NCBI GenBank assembly: GCA_019787685.1
Contig: JAHNUO010000023.1
Location: forward strand, 186,001 to 250,000
Origin: Chiua virens
Taxonomy: Eukaryota; Basidiomycota; Agaricomycetes; Boletales; Boletaceae
Reading direction: 5' to 3'
Length of the DNA stretch: 64,000 bases
Position 1 is the stretch's first letter. Each line of letters opens with the position of its first letter. The notes under the pieces are model-generated. The model was not told the DNA's origin, did not search any database, and worked only from the letters and a program-made list of their open reading frames with translations. A program made the translations under genes and the position numbers. Shown here one piece after another: positions 33,591 to 46,214 of this stretch.

Positions 33591-35547
33591 TTACATCCGG
33601 AATGGCGCATTGGCCGCACCCAAAGTCCATTCCGCTGCAAATGGACCTTCGAAGGTGATGGGTTCTTGAGGCCTTGTTACAACTTGGCTATCCTCGACAA
33701 CCATGCCCAGGCCTGCTGCTCCAGTTTGCGAGCTTGACTGCGACGCAAAGGGAATGAAAAAATCTTGAACGTGAGGCTCAGACTCGGAGACAGTAGGAGC
33801 TTGCAATTCCTGTAAAGTTGGTATGTAGAAGCTTGGGCCTGTCGTCGGATTGGCCAGCTCGAGTAATGCTCTATTGGCATGGGTAGCATAAGTAAGGATA
33901 TCTGGCTCATAAGCAAATATAAGCTACTCACAACCCCTCTTGATGAAGTTCTATAATCATTTTGTTGAACCGGTGTCGGATGATTGGATGCGGACTGGAC
34001 AAAGTCACATCCATCCCTTTGAGGATACTTCTCTCCATAGGGAGATACACAAGTACCTCAAAGGGATGCAGAGTCGGATCTTGCTGTTTCTTTTTCGAGC
34101 TACTGCCAGTGACACGGCGCACCGCCAGTGACGTCGACTCAGAGGCTTTCTTTGGCGTCTCCAAGTCCTCTGCCACACGACGCAGGGCACACGCAAGCTA
34201 TGCAATGACACCGCGAAAAAAATTCAGATACGAACACGATGTTGGGAGCCTTGACCAGTACTTACAGCAGTAGCAGAACTGGCAAGCAAACGGAGTGGAG
34301 GGGTCGTCCACGGCTGTCCCCGTAGCAAGGGGGAGAGCGAGTCTTTATACCAAAAGTGTTTATGATACATTTTAAAGATGGGATGGGCAAACAAATCGAC
34401 TCCCAGTCCCTTGGACAAGTTAGAGGGGAAGTGGCAGAATAAGCTTGCACATGAAACTTACCAGTTCGCGCATTTCTTGGTCAGGATGAGAGTTGTGAAG
34501 GAAGTATTGCTTCCAGTTCTTGTCGTCCAAAATTACCTCGCAAAGCTCCTTGGCTGCAGCGACCTGGCTGTCTGCTGACAATTTCTTATCAGGATTGACC
34601 GCTCCAGCGAGATTGTACTGTCTTGCGTAATAGAGTGCTTTCTTTACCATATTGCCCCGTAATGACTGTCTATGAACATTCAGCTAATACGGTAAGCATG
34701 GTCAACCGAAACTGATTCAGCTATAAAATGAACTACTGACCAGTTTCAATATGTTTTTTTCATCGATGCTTGAGGCTGGATCCGCTGGAAATTAAGCAGT
34801 AGTTGAGTGTGGCGTCTGAACACAAAAGAAAATGACTAACGCTTGATCTCAGCAACGGCTCGACTTACACAATCCATTGCGCACTCCCGCATATCGTCGG
34901 AATTTGACCACCCAAGCTCGTTAATGATCTCAACCACGAATAGGTCGGCTGCGCGGTCATGAATCTTCTTGTCGTCACCAACGAGGTCAATTTTTCGGCA
35001 TTTCTGAGTCTGGGAATGACCAGTAGTACTGCGAGTTAAACCTGAGGACTCAGATGCCTGAGAGCTGCAAGTGTATGGACTCTGTGGGGCTGAGTCATGG
35101 TTCCAGTGGGTGAATGTAGGCATCATCCCAGTCAGACTCGGCGGACCTGAACCGGACTCAACCAGTGAGTCATTGCCGGTTGCCATGACTGTGGCACTGG
35201 ATGTGGGGCCGTCAGTGGCAGTGACGGGAGGGGGGAACAGGCCAGATGAGTGGCTTTCAAGTTGCATGTAGGAGCCCCAAGAGTTGTTGGCATCATACCC
35301 AATCCTATTGACTTGGACACCAGCAGGGTCAGGCCCCTCTGGCAGGAATTCATACAAACGCTAGTAAGTCCAAATTAAAATGAGTCAGACTCACAACCTA
35401 GATGAAGAAGAGGAGCCTGCTTACCTGTCGCAGAGGATCTACCTGTGTGTCTGCGTCCGGGATGCTAGCAGCACTAGTAGCCAATGCATTGACGCGGGCT
35501 TGAAAGGTATAATTTGTATGAGAGGGAATATTCTCAAACCCGGACAT
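33591..35547 (-). CDS. Intact hypothetical protein, DUF6532-like in its middle
   Basis: Seven exons can be joined without a stop: 35547-35425, 35360-about 34840, about 34797-34755, about 34667-34483, about 34417-34270, about 34204-33927 and about 33900-33591. The protein starts MSGFENIPSHTNYTFQARV. It has a Ser/Thr/Pro-rich linker, then an all-helical region (DRAADLFVVEIINELGWSNS, KALYYARQYNLAGAVNPDKK, ELCEVILDDKNWKQYFLHN, then DLFAHPIFKMYHKHFWYKDS, LLASSATALACALRRVAEDL). It ends FGAANAPF-like with a stop at 33591 (the last residues are APFRM). The pattern of a buried HPI..FWY block followed by a helix with CALRR recalls the basidiomycete DUF6532 domain, but I could not verify this. Role unknown, possibly nuclear. 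It sits upstream of, and on the same strand as, the transcription-factor pseudogene. Confidence 0.7.
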
Positions 35548-36632
35548 TGTGAACAACCTGAGGCTGCTAGTAGCCTGAAGTCTGCCAATGACTCCGAGTC
35601 AGAGCAACCATTTATTGATGGTGCAGATGCGGCCTAGAACTCTGGCTCATGTTCGCCGCAACACTGCGTTGCAGGCCCCCTCAAACCTAAACTTCATTAC
35701 TGCCGCAGCCATTTGTGATGTGTCCAATTCAGATTCAATTGTCACGCACTGGCACGATCATGATTCAAACCTGCAAATAGGCCTGAGTACGTCTCTGAGC
35801 TCAATCCACGTAATATGGTAGCATTTGGACTCAGAACCTCAAGGGTATCACGATCTGGTGCCTAGCACAGTAGCTGACGGGGATAGCAGTGCCATATACT
35901 CGTGACCACTTTGGGCAATCAATGATCGCCGCTTACAACATCATAACACATAGCAGCTTCCCCCGGGCCGTGGCTTCGCCGCTCTCTCACTAGTGAATGA
36001 GATGAGTCTTGAATTCTCATGGAAAAACTCTAAGCGGATAACGTACATATGCCATACAACTCAGTTCTGGTCCTTCTGGAAGCCTCAGATCAGAATTCTG
36101 CTGGAGTTCGCCGCCGAGTTACATAACTTTGCAAATAGATGCAAGACCATAGCATGTGACTCAAGCTCCTACCAGGTCAAGGCGATCTGCTTTGGAAATG
36201 ATTTTCCAGTCTGAAACCTGGACCTACGCGGCAATGCGGGGTGTCCCGATCAAATTTAAACCCACCATAACCTCACTTGGAAATGCTGCCTGCAGCGGCA
36301 GAAACCTTACTAGTCTACCTTGAACCATCCATTTTGATTAAAAAATAATGTCGGGTATCAAGATGTGGGAGCCTAAGGCGAAAGAAACCTTGTCAAGCAA
36401 GGTAATTCCTAGACCTTAGACTCTCCAGCAAAGTGTCGCTGCTCAGTTATGCTGGGTTTGAATTCAGATTGCCTCCAGCAGTGATAGGTAGGAGCATATG
36501 CATGACTCTCGGGAAGAAAAACCAAAATTCGTCATAAATAATAAGTGGTACAGGATTCAAGTAGGATTTCGAAATTTAGACTCGAAGTTGTACATAGGAC
36601 GATCCGCATTGCTTAGAGGAACAGGATAGCAG
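35548..36632. other. No gene recognised
   Basis: Spacer between two intact minus-strand genes. Short frames only. Confidence 0.4.
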
Positions 36633-37323
36633 TTATCTATTACCAAGATCTGACTCCGACCCCCGATAACTTGATTCCTCATCGTGAACAAAGCCGGCAG
36701 GAGAGGGTCTGTCCAACAGGCGGGACCATTGATCGCAACTGCTGCCAGTGTTTGCTGTTGCCTCATCACCGCAACCGTGCAGTTTTCTGTGGATCTCACC
36801 AATCTGACATTCCATCCGATTCAGGTATCCTCGACTTTCGTCCAACTCATCCTTCAGAATTCTCCGTATCGCCTCTAACTCCTGCATACGAAGCCGCTGG
36901 TAATGTATTTTTGCAGCATAGACATCCCGACTTAACCGAGAGAGGTGAAGCATTTGCGAATGCATGTATTCCTTTACTTCTAAGCTTCGATCAGTGTTGA
37001 GCTTAGAAAGTAACCTGAGTATACGAGCTCATGCTGAGAAGTGCGTGGTTTGAAACACTCACAGATGTCCTTAGTACTTTTTGTCTCTTGGAGTGGTGGG
37101 TGTCATTTACACCGAGCATAGTATCAATGGCATCTGGCCCCCGTTTTCTGTCAGAAGCCACTGTGGCAATGTGCAATTCTGGACTTGGTGCGTGTGGTTC
37201 ATTGGATGGCAAGGGCAAGGGGGTGTTTAGCGAGGTGCATGGCAAAATAAAAGGCTTATCATGGAGCAGAGACGGTGCGAGTGGATAAGCAACAGCAACA
37301 GAAAGATGGGATGACTCGGACAT
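36633..37323 (-). CDS. Small coiled-coil protein (intact)
   Basis: Two exons. Exon 1 from 37323 encodes a Pro/Ser-rich start (MSESSHLSVAVAYPLAPSLL) and a basic KRGPDAIDTMLG / HHSKRQKVLRTS segment that could serve as a nuclear signal. The donor GTGAGTG follows. The acceptor TTTCTAAG keeps frame into exon 2, which is a long coiled coil (VYAAKIHYQRLRMQELEAIR, DELDESRGYLNRMECQIGEI) and a short polar tail ending DLGNR at 36633. Length is about 210 residues. No family was recognised. Its layout (disordered N-terminus, short coiled coil, polar tail) resembles the genes at 5731-6940 and 45648-46214. Confidence 0.7.
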
Positions 37324-37876
37324 TCCACAAGCCGAAAGGCGTATACCGTCGTCGAAGGGGATTCAAGTTCACATGATCAGGCTGCCGACATGGTACACAT
37401 AAGTATCCTAATGCAAAACACAGCATAGTCTCTTCTAGAATATACCTAATTCAGCTGTAATGAATGCATCATTCTGAATTTCATCACTGTAACTTCAATG
37501 CTTGATTCAATGGTCTCGCTGAGTTAAGGCGGAGGAGTGTGCCCGTTTACTTAATTCAGGAACATACTTGGTTTAATTTCTGCACTGTCTACCTCGGCTG
37601 TGCCTATTAAATAGATTTTTACTCTGCTTACTGCATAGTTCTACCCGCTCTACTGACTCTACCAGGCCTGATATGGCTGTAATTATCAGATCCGACAACG
37701 TACACTACTTACTTTGGTTATGTACCTACCATGCCAGGCGGGTCTACCTGCTCTGCTGATTCTGCGGACTCTGCCAGTACTACCGGTACTAATTTAATCC
37801 TAAATCCATGATCGGATCTGTGCGCTTTCTTGCTTACTTATCACACACGGCACGATTGCTACATACAGCCAAATTA
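37324..37876. other. No gene recognised
   Basis: Degenerate CTCTACTGACTCTACC-like and CTCTGCTGATTCTGC words repeat loosely at 37640-37790, as in an old decayed repeat. No coding signal. Confidence 0.4.
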
Positions 37877-38118
37877 CAATTTTAATGGCCCTCCGGGCAG
37901 ACCTGGACCTCGAGCGATAAATAGATTATGTAACATGTAGTATTATGGCACATTGTACGATTCACAAGCAAGAAAGTAGATGCGTGTTATGATAGAGAGA
38001 TGGTTGGTTTCCTGCATTGAAGATTGAAACGAAACTTAAAGATGACTATGGTTGAATGAGAAAGGTTTTAAAGATAATCAGTGAAACAAAGAGATCACTG
38101 CGATCGCAGAAGCAAACA
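37877..38118 (+). repeat. Dispersed repeat family R1, copy 2 (longest)
   Basis: The most complete copy. It includes the extra 5-prime block GGCAGACCTGGACCTCGAGC and GATAAATAGATTATGTAACA, which is also present (inverted) at 56938-57112. Confidence 0.9.
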
Positions 38119-38960
38119 TCTTCAGGTCACGGTGGCTGTTGGTCTTGTTATCTATAGTACCTGCAGGATCATTGGACCATCACACAGCAAATGCACCTAA
38201 CGGTTGAGCTGACAGCTCGAATCCGAGTCACATGACACCGATCGCCAACGGCTCGGAGCGATTCAGACTTTGAAACTCCTTCAGGAAAAGTTGGCGCTGT
38301 GCAGGGCAAGGCAACAGCCTGAGGGCACACGGAGGCAGGCTCTTTCAACAGTCCGCAGCCTCTAGGCTCCTCAAATCCTCGACCGATACAGCCTGCTACG
38401 CAGCGGGCTCAGGCTCTCTGGGCTCTTGCTGAACCACACCGTCTGTAGGCTGCGAGCAATACTTTCGGCTGCGCACGACAGCCAGTCGGAACAGACGAAC
38501 GCAGCCCAAGTCATCGGCGAGTGCAGTAGCACAGCCGCCCAGCTCGGTCTTCAACCCCGCCAGCCCAGCTAAAGCACACGGAGCTTCCTCTCGCCTGATC
38601 CGATACAGCAACAGTGGGCATCCTCTGCCGTGCACCGGGTTCGAGTCTGCAGTAAGGACGGGGTGGCTGGCTGAGGTTGTTGTGGGAATGGTTCAGGTGT
38701 GTTTTAACGCTTCAGTTTTCAGCATGGCCAGAGCCACGCACACACTGAGTCCGAGCTGAGTTGCCACTTCACAGCGCTACCAAGCCCCAGCCAACCCGCC
38801 AGGTGCCTAGCTGCAGCGGCATCAAAGTTGGCAGCACCGCGATGCGAAGGGATCGATTGGTCGCGGCTTGCGACCCCTTTGAACGACCAATCTGCCAGCT
38901 AAACTGGCAGTGATGAAAACCATGCGACCGACGTGTTCTTGTAGATCGGACTCGACGTGT
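38119..38960. other. No gene recognised
   Basis: GC-rich stretch with chance frames on both strands (for example 38396-38635 minus). No domain. Confidence 0.4.
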
Positions 38961-40644
38961 TTTGCTCGCGGTTACCACCAAGGACGACGACTACAGAGCG
39001 TTCTTGTATTCTATCGACGACGAAGAAATAGTCGGGGGAGGCAAAAGTGACAACGATGTTCTGGGTAACATCGACGAAAAGCAGCCATCTACAGAACTTG
39101 AAACTGCTATGGTGCTCGTTCGAGCAAGTTCACCGGCACGCGATGAAAGGGAGAACGATGGTGAGAAGCGGCTCGAATCGTGTCTGACAAAATCAGCGTC
39201 GATGACGCAGTGCAGTAGGTTTGTTGACTTGTATCACACTCGTTATTCTCACCTCAACCCCACGACATTCTAGAGTGTTTACTGAAAGTGCGCGACATGC
39301 ACCCAGTGCGTTTGCGTTCCTGGAACTTTTAAATTGGCATTTGGATTCTCGGGATGCAAGAGGAAACAGAAAGAGATCGTTGAGGCCGCTATGTCAGGTG
39401 AGCAGCTCATCTAGGGTGTTGGGTGATCAAGTCTGTATGAAGACCTATAGGTTCAGACGTCTTCGTTCTTGCGGCAATCTCGCCCCGACATGCATGGGAA
39501 AGGTCCGTTTCCATTAGATGCCAATTAATTCCTTTGTTTATCTAGAATCGTAAGAGCCTCTGCTTTCAAATCCTGGCTATTGCAGAGGACGTGAGTCAAC
39601 CCGCCGCGTGTCAAGGAAGTTAACTAATGCCTGCACACAAGTCTGGTGCCTCCATCGTTGTTTCTCCACTCCTTCATGAGAGGCATGGTGTTTGCATCCG
39701 TACATTCGACTCACGGATCGAGTAGCTCTCATGAAGAAACGTAACTATATCCCGATTTTTGCTTCATTTGCTATTGACATCGTAGCAGAAGTAGCCAGTC
39801 TTCATAGCAAAGGTATCCTTGCGGTCTCCCTGGCTTCTGAAACCGCCAAGGGAGAGAAAAATGAGGTAGGCATTCTCTTATGTTCCGTGAAATGAAGAAA
39901 ATAGTATCTGCCAGGTCACGAAAGACCCATCATCTAAGCAACCGAAGAATCGTCTATTTTACAGCTAGTTCATTTGCCATTTCGTATGGTGGTAGCTCTG
40001 ACATTCTTCCTCTTAGCGACCCCCGAGAACTTTTGCACACCGGGTTTCATGCGCACGCTCGCCGCTGTTTACAACAGCGGTCAACTGAGTAGGCTTGTTA
40101 TCAACGAGGTATGATTTCTTACGGAGTGTCATGCAACTGATCTAGACATCTCTACAGGCACACTGTATCTCTGTGAGCTCACTTTCCGCGTATGATAATC
40201 GCCCCATTCATTCTGAAATAGGAATGGGGCCATGACTTTAGAGAGTACCGCAAACTTGGTACTTTCCGCGACCGTTTCCCAGGCGTCCCTATCATGGCTT
40301 TAACGGCGACAGGTACTAAAAAGTGATTGACGATTTGTTCAGCTGTCTTTCGGATTCTTACCTTGCGACAGTGTTCAGCGAGATATCATCCGAAGTCTCA
40401 AGATGGCGGACAGACTTTTTACAGCCGTCCATCCATTTAATCGTGCAAACTTGCTCTATGAGGTTTGTCGATTAATTGTACGCTCTTCTTAGCTGACTAA
40501 ATATGTGCTTTTTAGGTGCGGTACAAGTCGGCGCCGGAGTCTATCTCTCTCATGCAAGACATTTTGAAGTTCATCAAAACGCTGCATCGACGTCATAACC
40601 ACAAGTCCAGCAGCACCTCGAACGTCTCCGATCCGACTGCCTAG
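38961..40644 (+). pseudogene. RecQ-family DNA helicase fragment
   Basis: RecQ helicases unwind duplex DNA during repair. The reading gives an acidic N-terminal part (DDEEIVGGGKSDNDVLG), HAPSAFAFLELLN, FGFSGCKRKQKEIVEAAMSG and DVFVLA. Then comes the P-loop as APTCMGKSLCFQI, interrupted by an intron and an 8-bp frame-breaking insertion (about 39473-39480). After that: ASIVVSPLL; LAVSLASETAKGEKNE; TPENFCTPGFMRTLAAVYNS; the Walker B box as [67 protein letters not shown]; and VRYKSAPES. The P-loop Gly is Cys and the DEAH aspartate is Asn, so it would be catalytically dead even without the shifts. The second helicase lobe, with the RecQ C-terminal domain, is missing. Confidence 0.85.
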
Positions 40645-41208
40645 CATCCCCGAAGCGTGGGACCGCTGGCAATTTCTCTGCGCCACAGCCGAGGTGGCGT
40701 ACCTGCAACGGGACTACGACACGGCGATGCGCTGCCTCGAGGAAGCGCACACGTCCGTCCAGGGCAACTTCCAGCTCGGGTGGTCATGCTAACGTCCCAG
40801 GCCATGGTTGCCTCTGTCCAGGGGGACTACGAGCGTGCGTGGACGCTCTTCCAGCGCGGTCTGGACGTGCACAGTGTGGTGGCCACACCCCCCTCCACCG
40901 ACTTGCTGCGAATTCTGTATGCACGGGGTCGAAACGAAATATATGCGGGCCAGTATGGGAAAGCGTTCGAGCTGTTGGCGGAGGTCGTGTTGGATTGCGA
41001 CGCCCAGGATGATCTGTACACCAAGATGCTGTGCATGAGGGCGCTGAGAGAGGCGGAGATGCTGTTGGGTCGGGCGTCGGATTCGGACGGGCAGTTCGAC
41101 CAAACTGTGAGGTTGTGCGGAGAGTCTGGCGCACCGCCGGCGTTGTTTGTGGTGTGCACGCCAATGCTGACACTCGACAATGACAAGTTTATGGGTTGGA
41201 AGAGGTAA
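40645..41208 (+). pseudogene. TPR-repeat protein fragment
   Basis: It starts abruptly in PEAWDRWQFLCATAEVAYLQ and needs one frame change near 40785 to continue. It then gives TPR-like helix pairs: GDYERAWTLFQRGLDVHS, GRNEIYAGQYGKAFELLAEV and MLCMRALREAEMLLGRASDS. It ends FMGWKR at 41208. TPR arrays are protein-binding scaffolds. In these fungi, arrays like this are often the C-terminal sensor part of NLR-like proteins, but no NACHT or NB-ARC domain is nearby. The 5-prime end touches the end of the RecQ fragment, so two unrelated gene pieces are joined end to end. Confidence 0.55.
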
Positions 41209-41558
41209 TTGGAGGCGCATGCTATTACTAGTATAGGGTGATTTGATGCAGAATAGGTCGATATCGCTACACCCTTGGCCCCTCTCGCACTGTGGTAGAA
41301 AGAAAGTGCACGTCTTAAGAGGTCCCACGAGGAGTAGTGCCGTGACGCATCCAAAATTTGTGATGCAATTACTGCAAATTATTGTCACTACACAACGATC
41401 GGTGTGCTCAGAAGGATACGAGGTAACGTTGCGGAAGAGATGACAAGGTTGTGAGAATAGGCGAAACGTACGCCAAACAGCATGACTAAAACCTTTGGTG
41501 ATTAACCATGTAAGATCTTTCTGAGCGGGTCGGAGTTGCCATTCGAAAAGGGAGAAGC

Positions 41559-44500
41559 CTACGAGAAGCATGTCAGCGAACGATGCCTACACAGTGGGCA
41601 GACGTATTCCTCGTGAAGGATATTCTCCAGATGGTTTCGTGTCGGATGTGAACGATGGCGTTGACGAACGGAAGCGTTGTAAATTTGGAAGCACCCCGTG
41701 TGCATCGTGTGCCTGCACATAGATACGTGTAATCCAAACCGGGCATGTTGCGCGGGGAAGCCATCAAAGTTCGGGGCAAACTGGTCGTGGTAGTTCACAT
41801 CTACAGATGGGGAAAGTCGATGGGGCTGGCGGATGGGAATTGCAATCGAGGGAGGGTTGCATGTTAACTCGTTGGGATACATGCTGTGGCTATCGGGGTG
41901 TTTCCGGAGCAAACGGCTGGGCTGCACGAGTCCAAGCATGCCCCACGGCTTCGAGTCAGTGAGATCCTCTTGGCATACGATACAGGAACCATGCTGTATC
42001 AACTCCTCTTGACTCTCCTCCATCTCTTCATCTTCCTCGTCACCCACGTCTTCAAAGTTGATTGCAAAGCTTGCTTGCTGGGCCTTCATCTGAGCCATGA
42101 TGGCCTCTTGACGTGCTTTCGCTGCCTGTTTCTTGGGGGTCTCCGCATCTGGCCCGGATTCCACAACTGGGGTGACCCTACGGCGCGCCTGCACCTCGAT
42201 ACAAACTTAGGCATCGCACAAGATCCATTCCATCCGAGCCGTGTAAGGTTTGGAATGGTCTACGTGCTCGATTGCACAGATAACGTCAATCAGGTTCTTT
42301 CCGTCTTCGAAGACCTTGAGGGCAGATAGGTGGCTGAACACGGACGAATGTTCCACGAGCGCAATCATAACAAGATACAATGCTTGATCGAGAATTGCCT
42401 CGGCAGATGGTGGCGTCGCGCCCGCCACTTCCGTCATCACGTGGATGCTGGTCGACTTTGGCACGATCACAGGACCAGCCTCGCCTGTGTTCTTCTTCAA
42501 CCGCACATGGAGTACTGCTTCGACTTCTCCATGTTTGTTTCGAGCATTATAATAATAAAAGGGGTTGACTTGGCCATGGCTTCTGGTGCTCTAAAGTTGG
42601 CGACTGCTCTGAGGACATGCTCGAAACTGACATCATCTGCCATGCGCTCGGCCACGCGTTTTATCAGGTCTGTGTAAGAGCACAGGCCAGCTACAAGGGC
42701 ATGAATGATCTCGCGCAGAACAGCGACTGGAAGGGGCAACTTGGTCACACTGCCTTTCTCGGTCAAGAGGGTGATGATGATATACAAGGCTTCCTCGACC
42801 ATGCTGGACAGCTGTAGGTCCTCGTAGGTCGGGTGGACCACTGTCCCACGGAAGAATTGGAGTTTAAAACGGTCAAGGATGATGAGAGACATTTGGAGGA
42901 TGAACAGGTCTTGATCATAAACACAACTCGCGAAGCATAAAATCCCGGTAATGCAGCAGTTGACCGCATATCGGAAAGCCATTACGAACCCACAGGCCCG
43001 ACCGGATCTGAGCCACCATTGCAAGCACTGAAGACTTCAGTAAACTCCAAGTTGGAAACCATCGCGAAGGCTTACCTCGCAAGGGAAAGTTGATGAGTGC
43101 GAGAATATCTTCCTCTGTCGCGATTCGCATAAACAAGTCGCGCACGCTTGCGACGCCCACTTGACCCAGCGACTCTTCTGAAAGAAGATCGACGTTTTTC
43201 AACAACGTTGCCAGAAGCCAGTTCAGCGAGTGATGGAAGCTGACCGAACCTTCCAGCACGTCAAAGTGCATTATCATGTATTCGACATCACTAAAGAGTA
43301 CATCGTGGTGGGCTGGCTTTGAAAACTTGTTCTTGTCGAGCTTATCATTTGCCAACGCGCATAGCTAGGTGATGTCTCCGACGACGATGGAGATAGCGTT
43401 GACGAGCTGTGAAGGCGTGGCCCAACTGAAGGCCTCTCCATATACCTTGATGATGCGCGATAGGCGTAACGTTGAAGATGCTAATCCAAGCATCGGTTAC
43501 GTACTCGACATGATTGGTAGCGGCGCGCTTGTTCGGATGGACATACATGAAGAGTTGGCAGACCTTGGCAAATTTGCGAATGGAGAAAGGATTCCTGGCA
43601 ATGAGTTGTTGAACGGGTTCGTTATGATAGAGATACCGGAGATCACTGAAGACAGGCATGAAACGCTTGGACTTGAAAGGAAAGCTGTCGACACCCAATT
43701 CTGCGGCCTCGGGGGTATTTCCAGGCGCATTCAGGATGCGTTTGTTGACTATTTTATTTGCAAAGAAGTTGATGATGATGTCGAGCAAGCGTGTGATGAG
43801 GCCATGATACCGTGCGATATGACTTGCAATGGATGGGACGGTGAAGAGCTGGAGGGCGGAATATTTGATAGATATTTTGGTCCCCCTGTCGACAAGCAAG
43901 TAGGCGTCGACAACGCGAGGATAAACGGCTGTGAAATGGCTCCCTAATAACCGTCTTAGCTGGTGACAAATTTCAATAGGGAAACACCGCACCTATTGCG
44001 AGCTTGTGTAGGTGTGATAGTACGAGTAGAGGTGCATCATGATACATCTCCTTTAAACTGATGCGGGGCTTCTTCCATAGGCGAGTGTGATACAAAAACA
44101 TCCAGTCGATCCTGCTCGGATTGGGAACCTCGCTTGAGAGATCAGGGATGTGGGACGTGGAATCGTAAGTGTGGCTTTCACGGTGTCTCGGTGCGAGCAA
44201 TTCGGCCGCAATCACCTCATGAATGATGAGGGTGTCGGTGCCGAGTCGACTGCGAGCGAGGTCAAGAAGCCACCCGATGACGACGACGACGACCTGCTCT
44301 CTGAAGGTGTCATATGCGCGGTGAATGGTGACGCCAAGCTCGATCTTAGAAATGGCCTGAGCTATTTCTAGCAGGCAAGGGATGTTGGTGTTCATGTCAA
44401 TGATCTCGCGACCGTGATCGTCGATGGTGTAGGCCAAAGCATTAGCTTCTTTCTTATCACGGCTTGTAGTCTCGCAGATGAGTTGAATGACTTCGCCAAA

Positions 44501-45145
44501 GGAATGCTTGTCGTCATTCCAGATGATGACGGAGTACTGATCTTTCTGCATACTAGGGTCGGTGGTGGGGAGAAGGCGGACGTCGGCTTCATTAGAAGGC
44601 ACGCTGGGTTCGTCAGGAGAACAGTCGAGGGTGTCAAGAAGGAAGTCGAGGGCGTAAGCTATTGTGCGACCCATGTTATCCCTGGGTTCTGGAGGAAAGG
44701 CTGCACGAAAAGGATAATGGGGGACAGGCGGTATGTCGACGTCGGACATGGGTCTCGGAAGAGTTCTTGGGGTCATGTCAGGAGCAGGAGAGGAAGCATT
44801 GAAGGGGCGATCTGGATCTTGGAGAATGGATATCGCAACGCCAGGCTTGGGCATCACCGCAGTCGCAACAACCGCCGGATTGTTCAGCGATAAAGAAGCT
44901 GACGTTGTGGTCTCTGTGAGAGCTGGCGCGGAAGCAGCGAAGAACGCAGCTCTCATCAAGGGCGCGGTCTCTGAGGAGAGATGATGAGATGAAAAGGGAG
45001 AAAGGCAGGATACGCACTTGGATCTGAAACAACCTTCACCTTTGGTGAAGATGTGACCACAAGGACGACCTAGCATGACGGGATCCTCTGATCCCGCACC
45101 CGCAAAACCGAGCTTGGCCCGGACCTGACCGAGTGTGGTGTGCAT
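41559..45145 (-). pseudogene. UBR1: UBR1-type N-recognin E3 ubiquitin ligase, truncated
   Basis: UBR1 recognises N-degrons and ubiquitinates the protein. Minus-strand order: UBR box (GRPCGHIFTKGEGCF; HRDHNVSFFIAEQSGGCCDC, with two codons missing before RCF); ClpS-like adaptor domain (YSVIIWNDDKHSFGEVIQLI, KKEANALAYTIDDHGREIID); a long helical scaffold (RRLLGSHFTAVYPRVVDAYL, YSALQLFTVPSIASHIARYH, SFHHSLNWLLATLLKN, LFILQMSLIILDRFKLQFF, EEALYIIITLLTEKGSV); and an atypical RING (SCIVCQEDL .. MCRHTMHTGCF .. EYVCPLC). Sequence similarity ends inside the last RING pair, so the C-terminal cap is gone. Breaks: a frame change after DAQAWR, another near 43455 (NVTP to LSRIIKVYGEAFSWA), and a TAG at 43365-43367. 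Introns are retained. The gene is normally single-copy in fungi, so this is probably an extra broken copy. Confidence 0.85.
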
Positions 45146-45647
45146 GGGGAGACTTGAGTTTGAGAGTGGGAGGAAGAGGTGTGCGTATGGGCCTCAGAAG
45201 GTGTCATAGAGTTCTGAGAAGATCTCTGCGCGGGTTGCGGGAGTGAACACGAATTTGCATGAACCGGGCATCATTTCGAGTGCAAAGGTGCTGCCCACGC
45301 GTCTACTTAGTTTGGTGGTACTAGCATATCCATTGTTGGCCCTCCGACAGTCATTCCCAGAAGACCTACCATTATAAGGACGAGCCCTTCTAACATTTCT
45401 CTTTTGTTACTTTTATTACACAAGCTCGATCGATTTATTACCAAGGTATTGTAAGGCTTTATCATAAAACCTGGAGTCCCATGATGTAGTAATTTCCTGG
45501 GTCTTGCAAGACTCGGATCAGATCGGGAAATCCCGGGACACTCCGATGGAACTCCATACGGGTGTTTCAGCTTCATGTGAAACCCCACTGCGGTGTGTAC
45601 TATAAACAATTGGCTGAGTCCCCTGGGTGCATTCATATCCATCTCCC

Positions 45648-46214
45648 ATGGACTCACGGACCTCCTCTGAGTCTATTTCTACATCATCGGATGTTCCTTC
45701 TTTTCAAACGTTTGGACTCGGAGTCACGGTGACTCAGACAGACCACCAGCAGGAGGTGATGCCAGGTAAATCACAACGTCTTACTAGTAGGTTATTAGTG
45801 CTAACTTAACTTGAATTTCTCACTGAAGAAGGACAGGTAGTTAGAATGGTGACAAATGTAGAGCAGCGGGTTTCTGCTTTGGAAAGGGAGGTCATCCATC
45901 AAGCAAAGGACCTCCAGAGCATCCAAGGTCACCTGGGGAATGTTCAAGGAACATTGGTCAGAACTCGCTCGAAGAATACGATTCTGTTGGAAGAATTGAT
46001 TCAAAAGTCAAATCGTAACGAACAGAACCTTGGCAGCATGGAAGGTCGGCTCGCTGGACGCCTGAAGAATGTAGAAGATGGTATGCTACGCATGGAGAAA
46101 TCGCAAACAGGGATATTTGATCGGATTTTGAGCACCCTTACTACTCTCACCAGTTTTTGGGGTTCAAGGTCTCAGTCTGGGTCAGGCCCGGGTGGTGAAG
46201 ATAGTGGCGTGTAA
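45648..46214 (+). CDS. Small coiled-coil protein (intact, two exons)
   Basis: Exon 1 45648-45765, intron 45766-45828 (63 bp, with CTAAC branch site), exon 2 45829-46214. The frame is open, about 167 residues. The N-terminus is Ser/Thr/Asp-rich (MDSRTSSESISTSSDVPSF). The middle is a long coiled coil (NVEQRVSALEREVIHQAKDL, then EELIQKSNRNEQNLGSMEGR). The tail is Gly/Ser-rich. No family recognised. A second ATG at 45627 would add seven residues. It begins about 500 bp from the UBR1 pseudogene and is divergent from it. Confidence 0.7.

Noticed and set aside
43369..43947. 192-codon open frame on the plus strand
   Set aside because: It is antisense to the UBR1 pseudogene, whose minus-strand reading matches family motifs throughout this interval.
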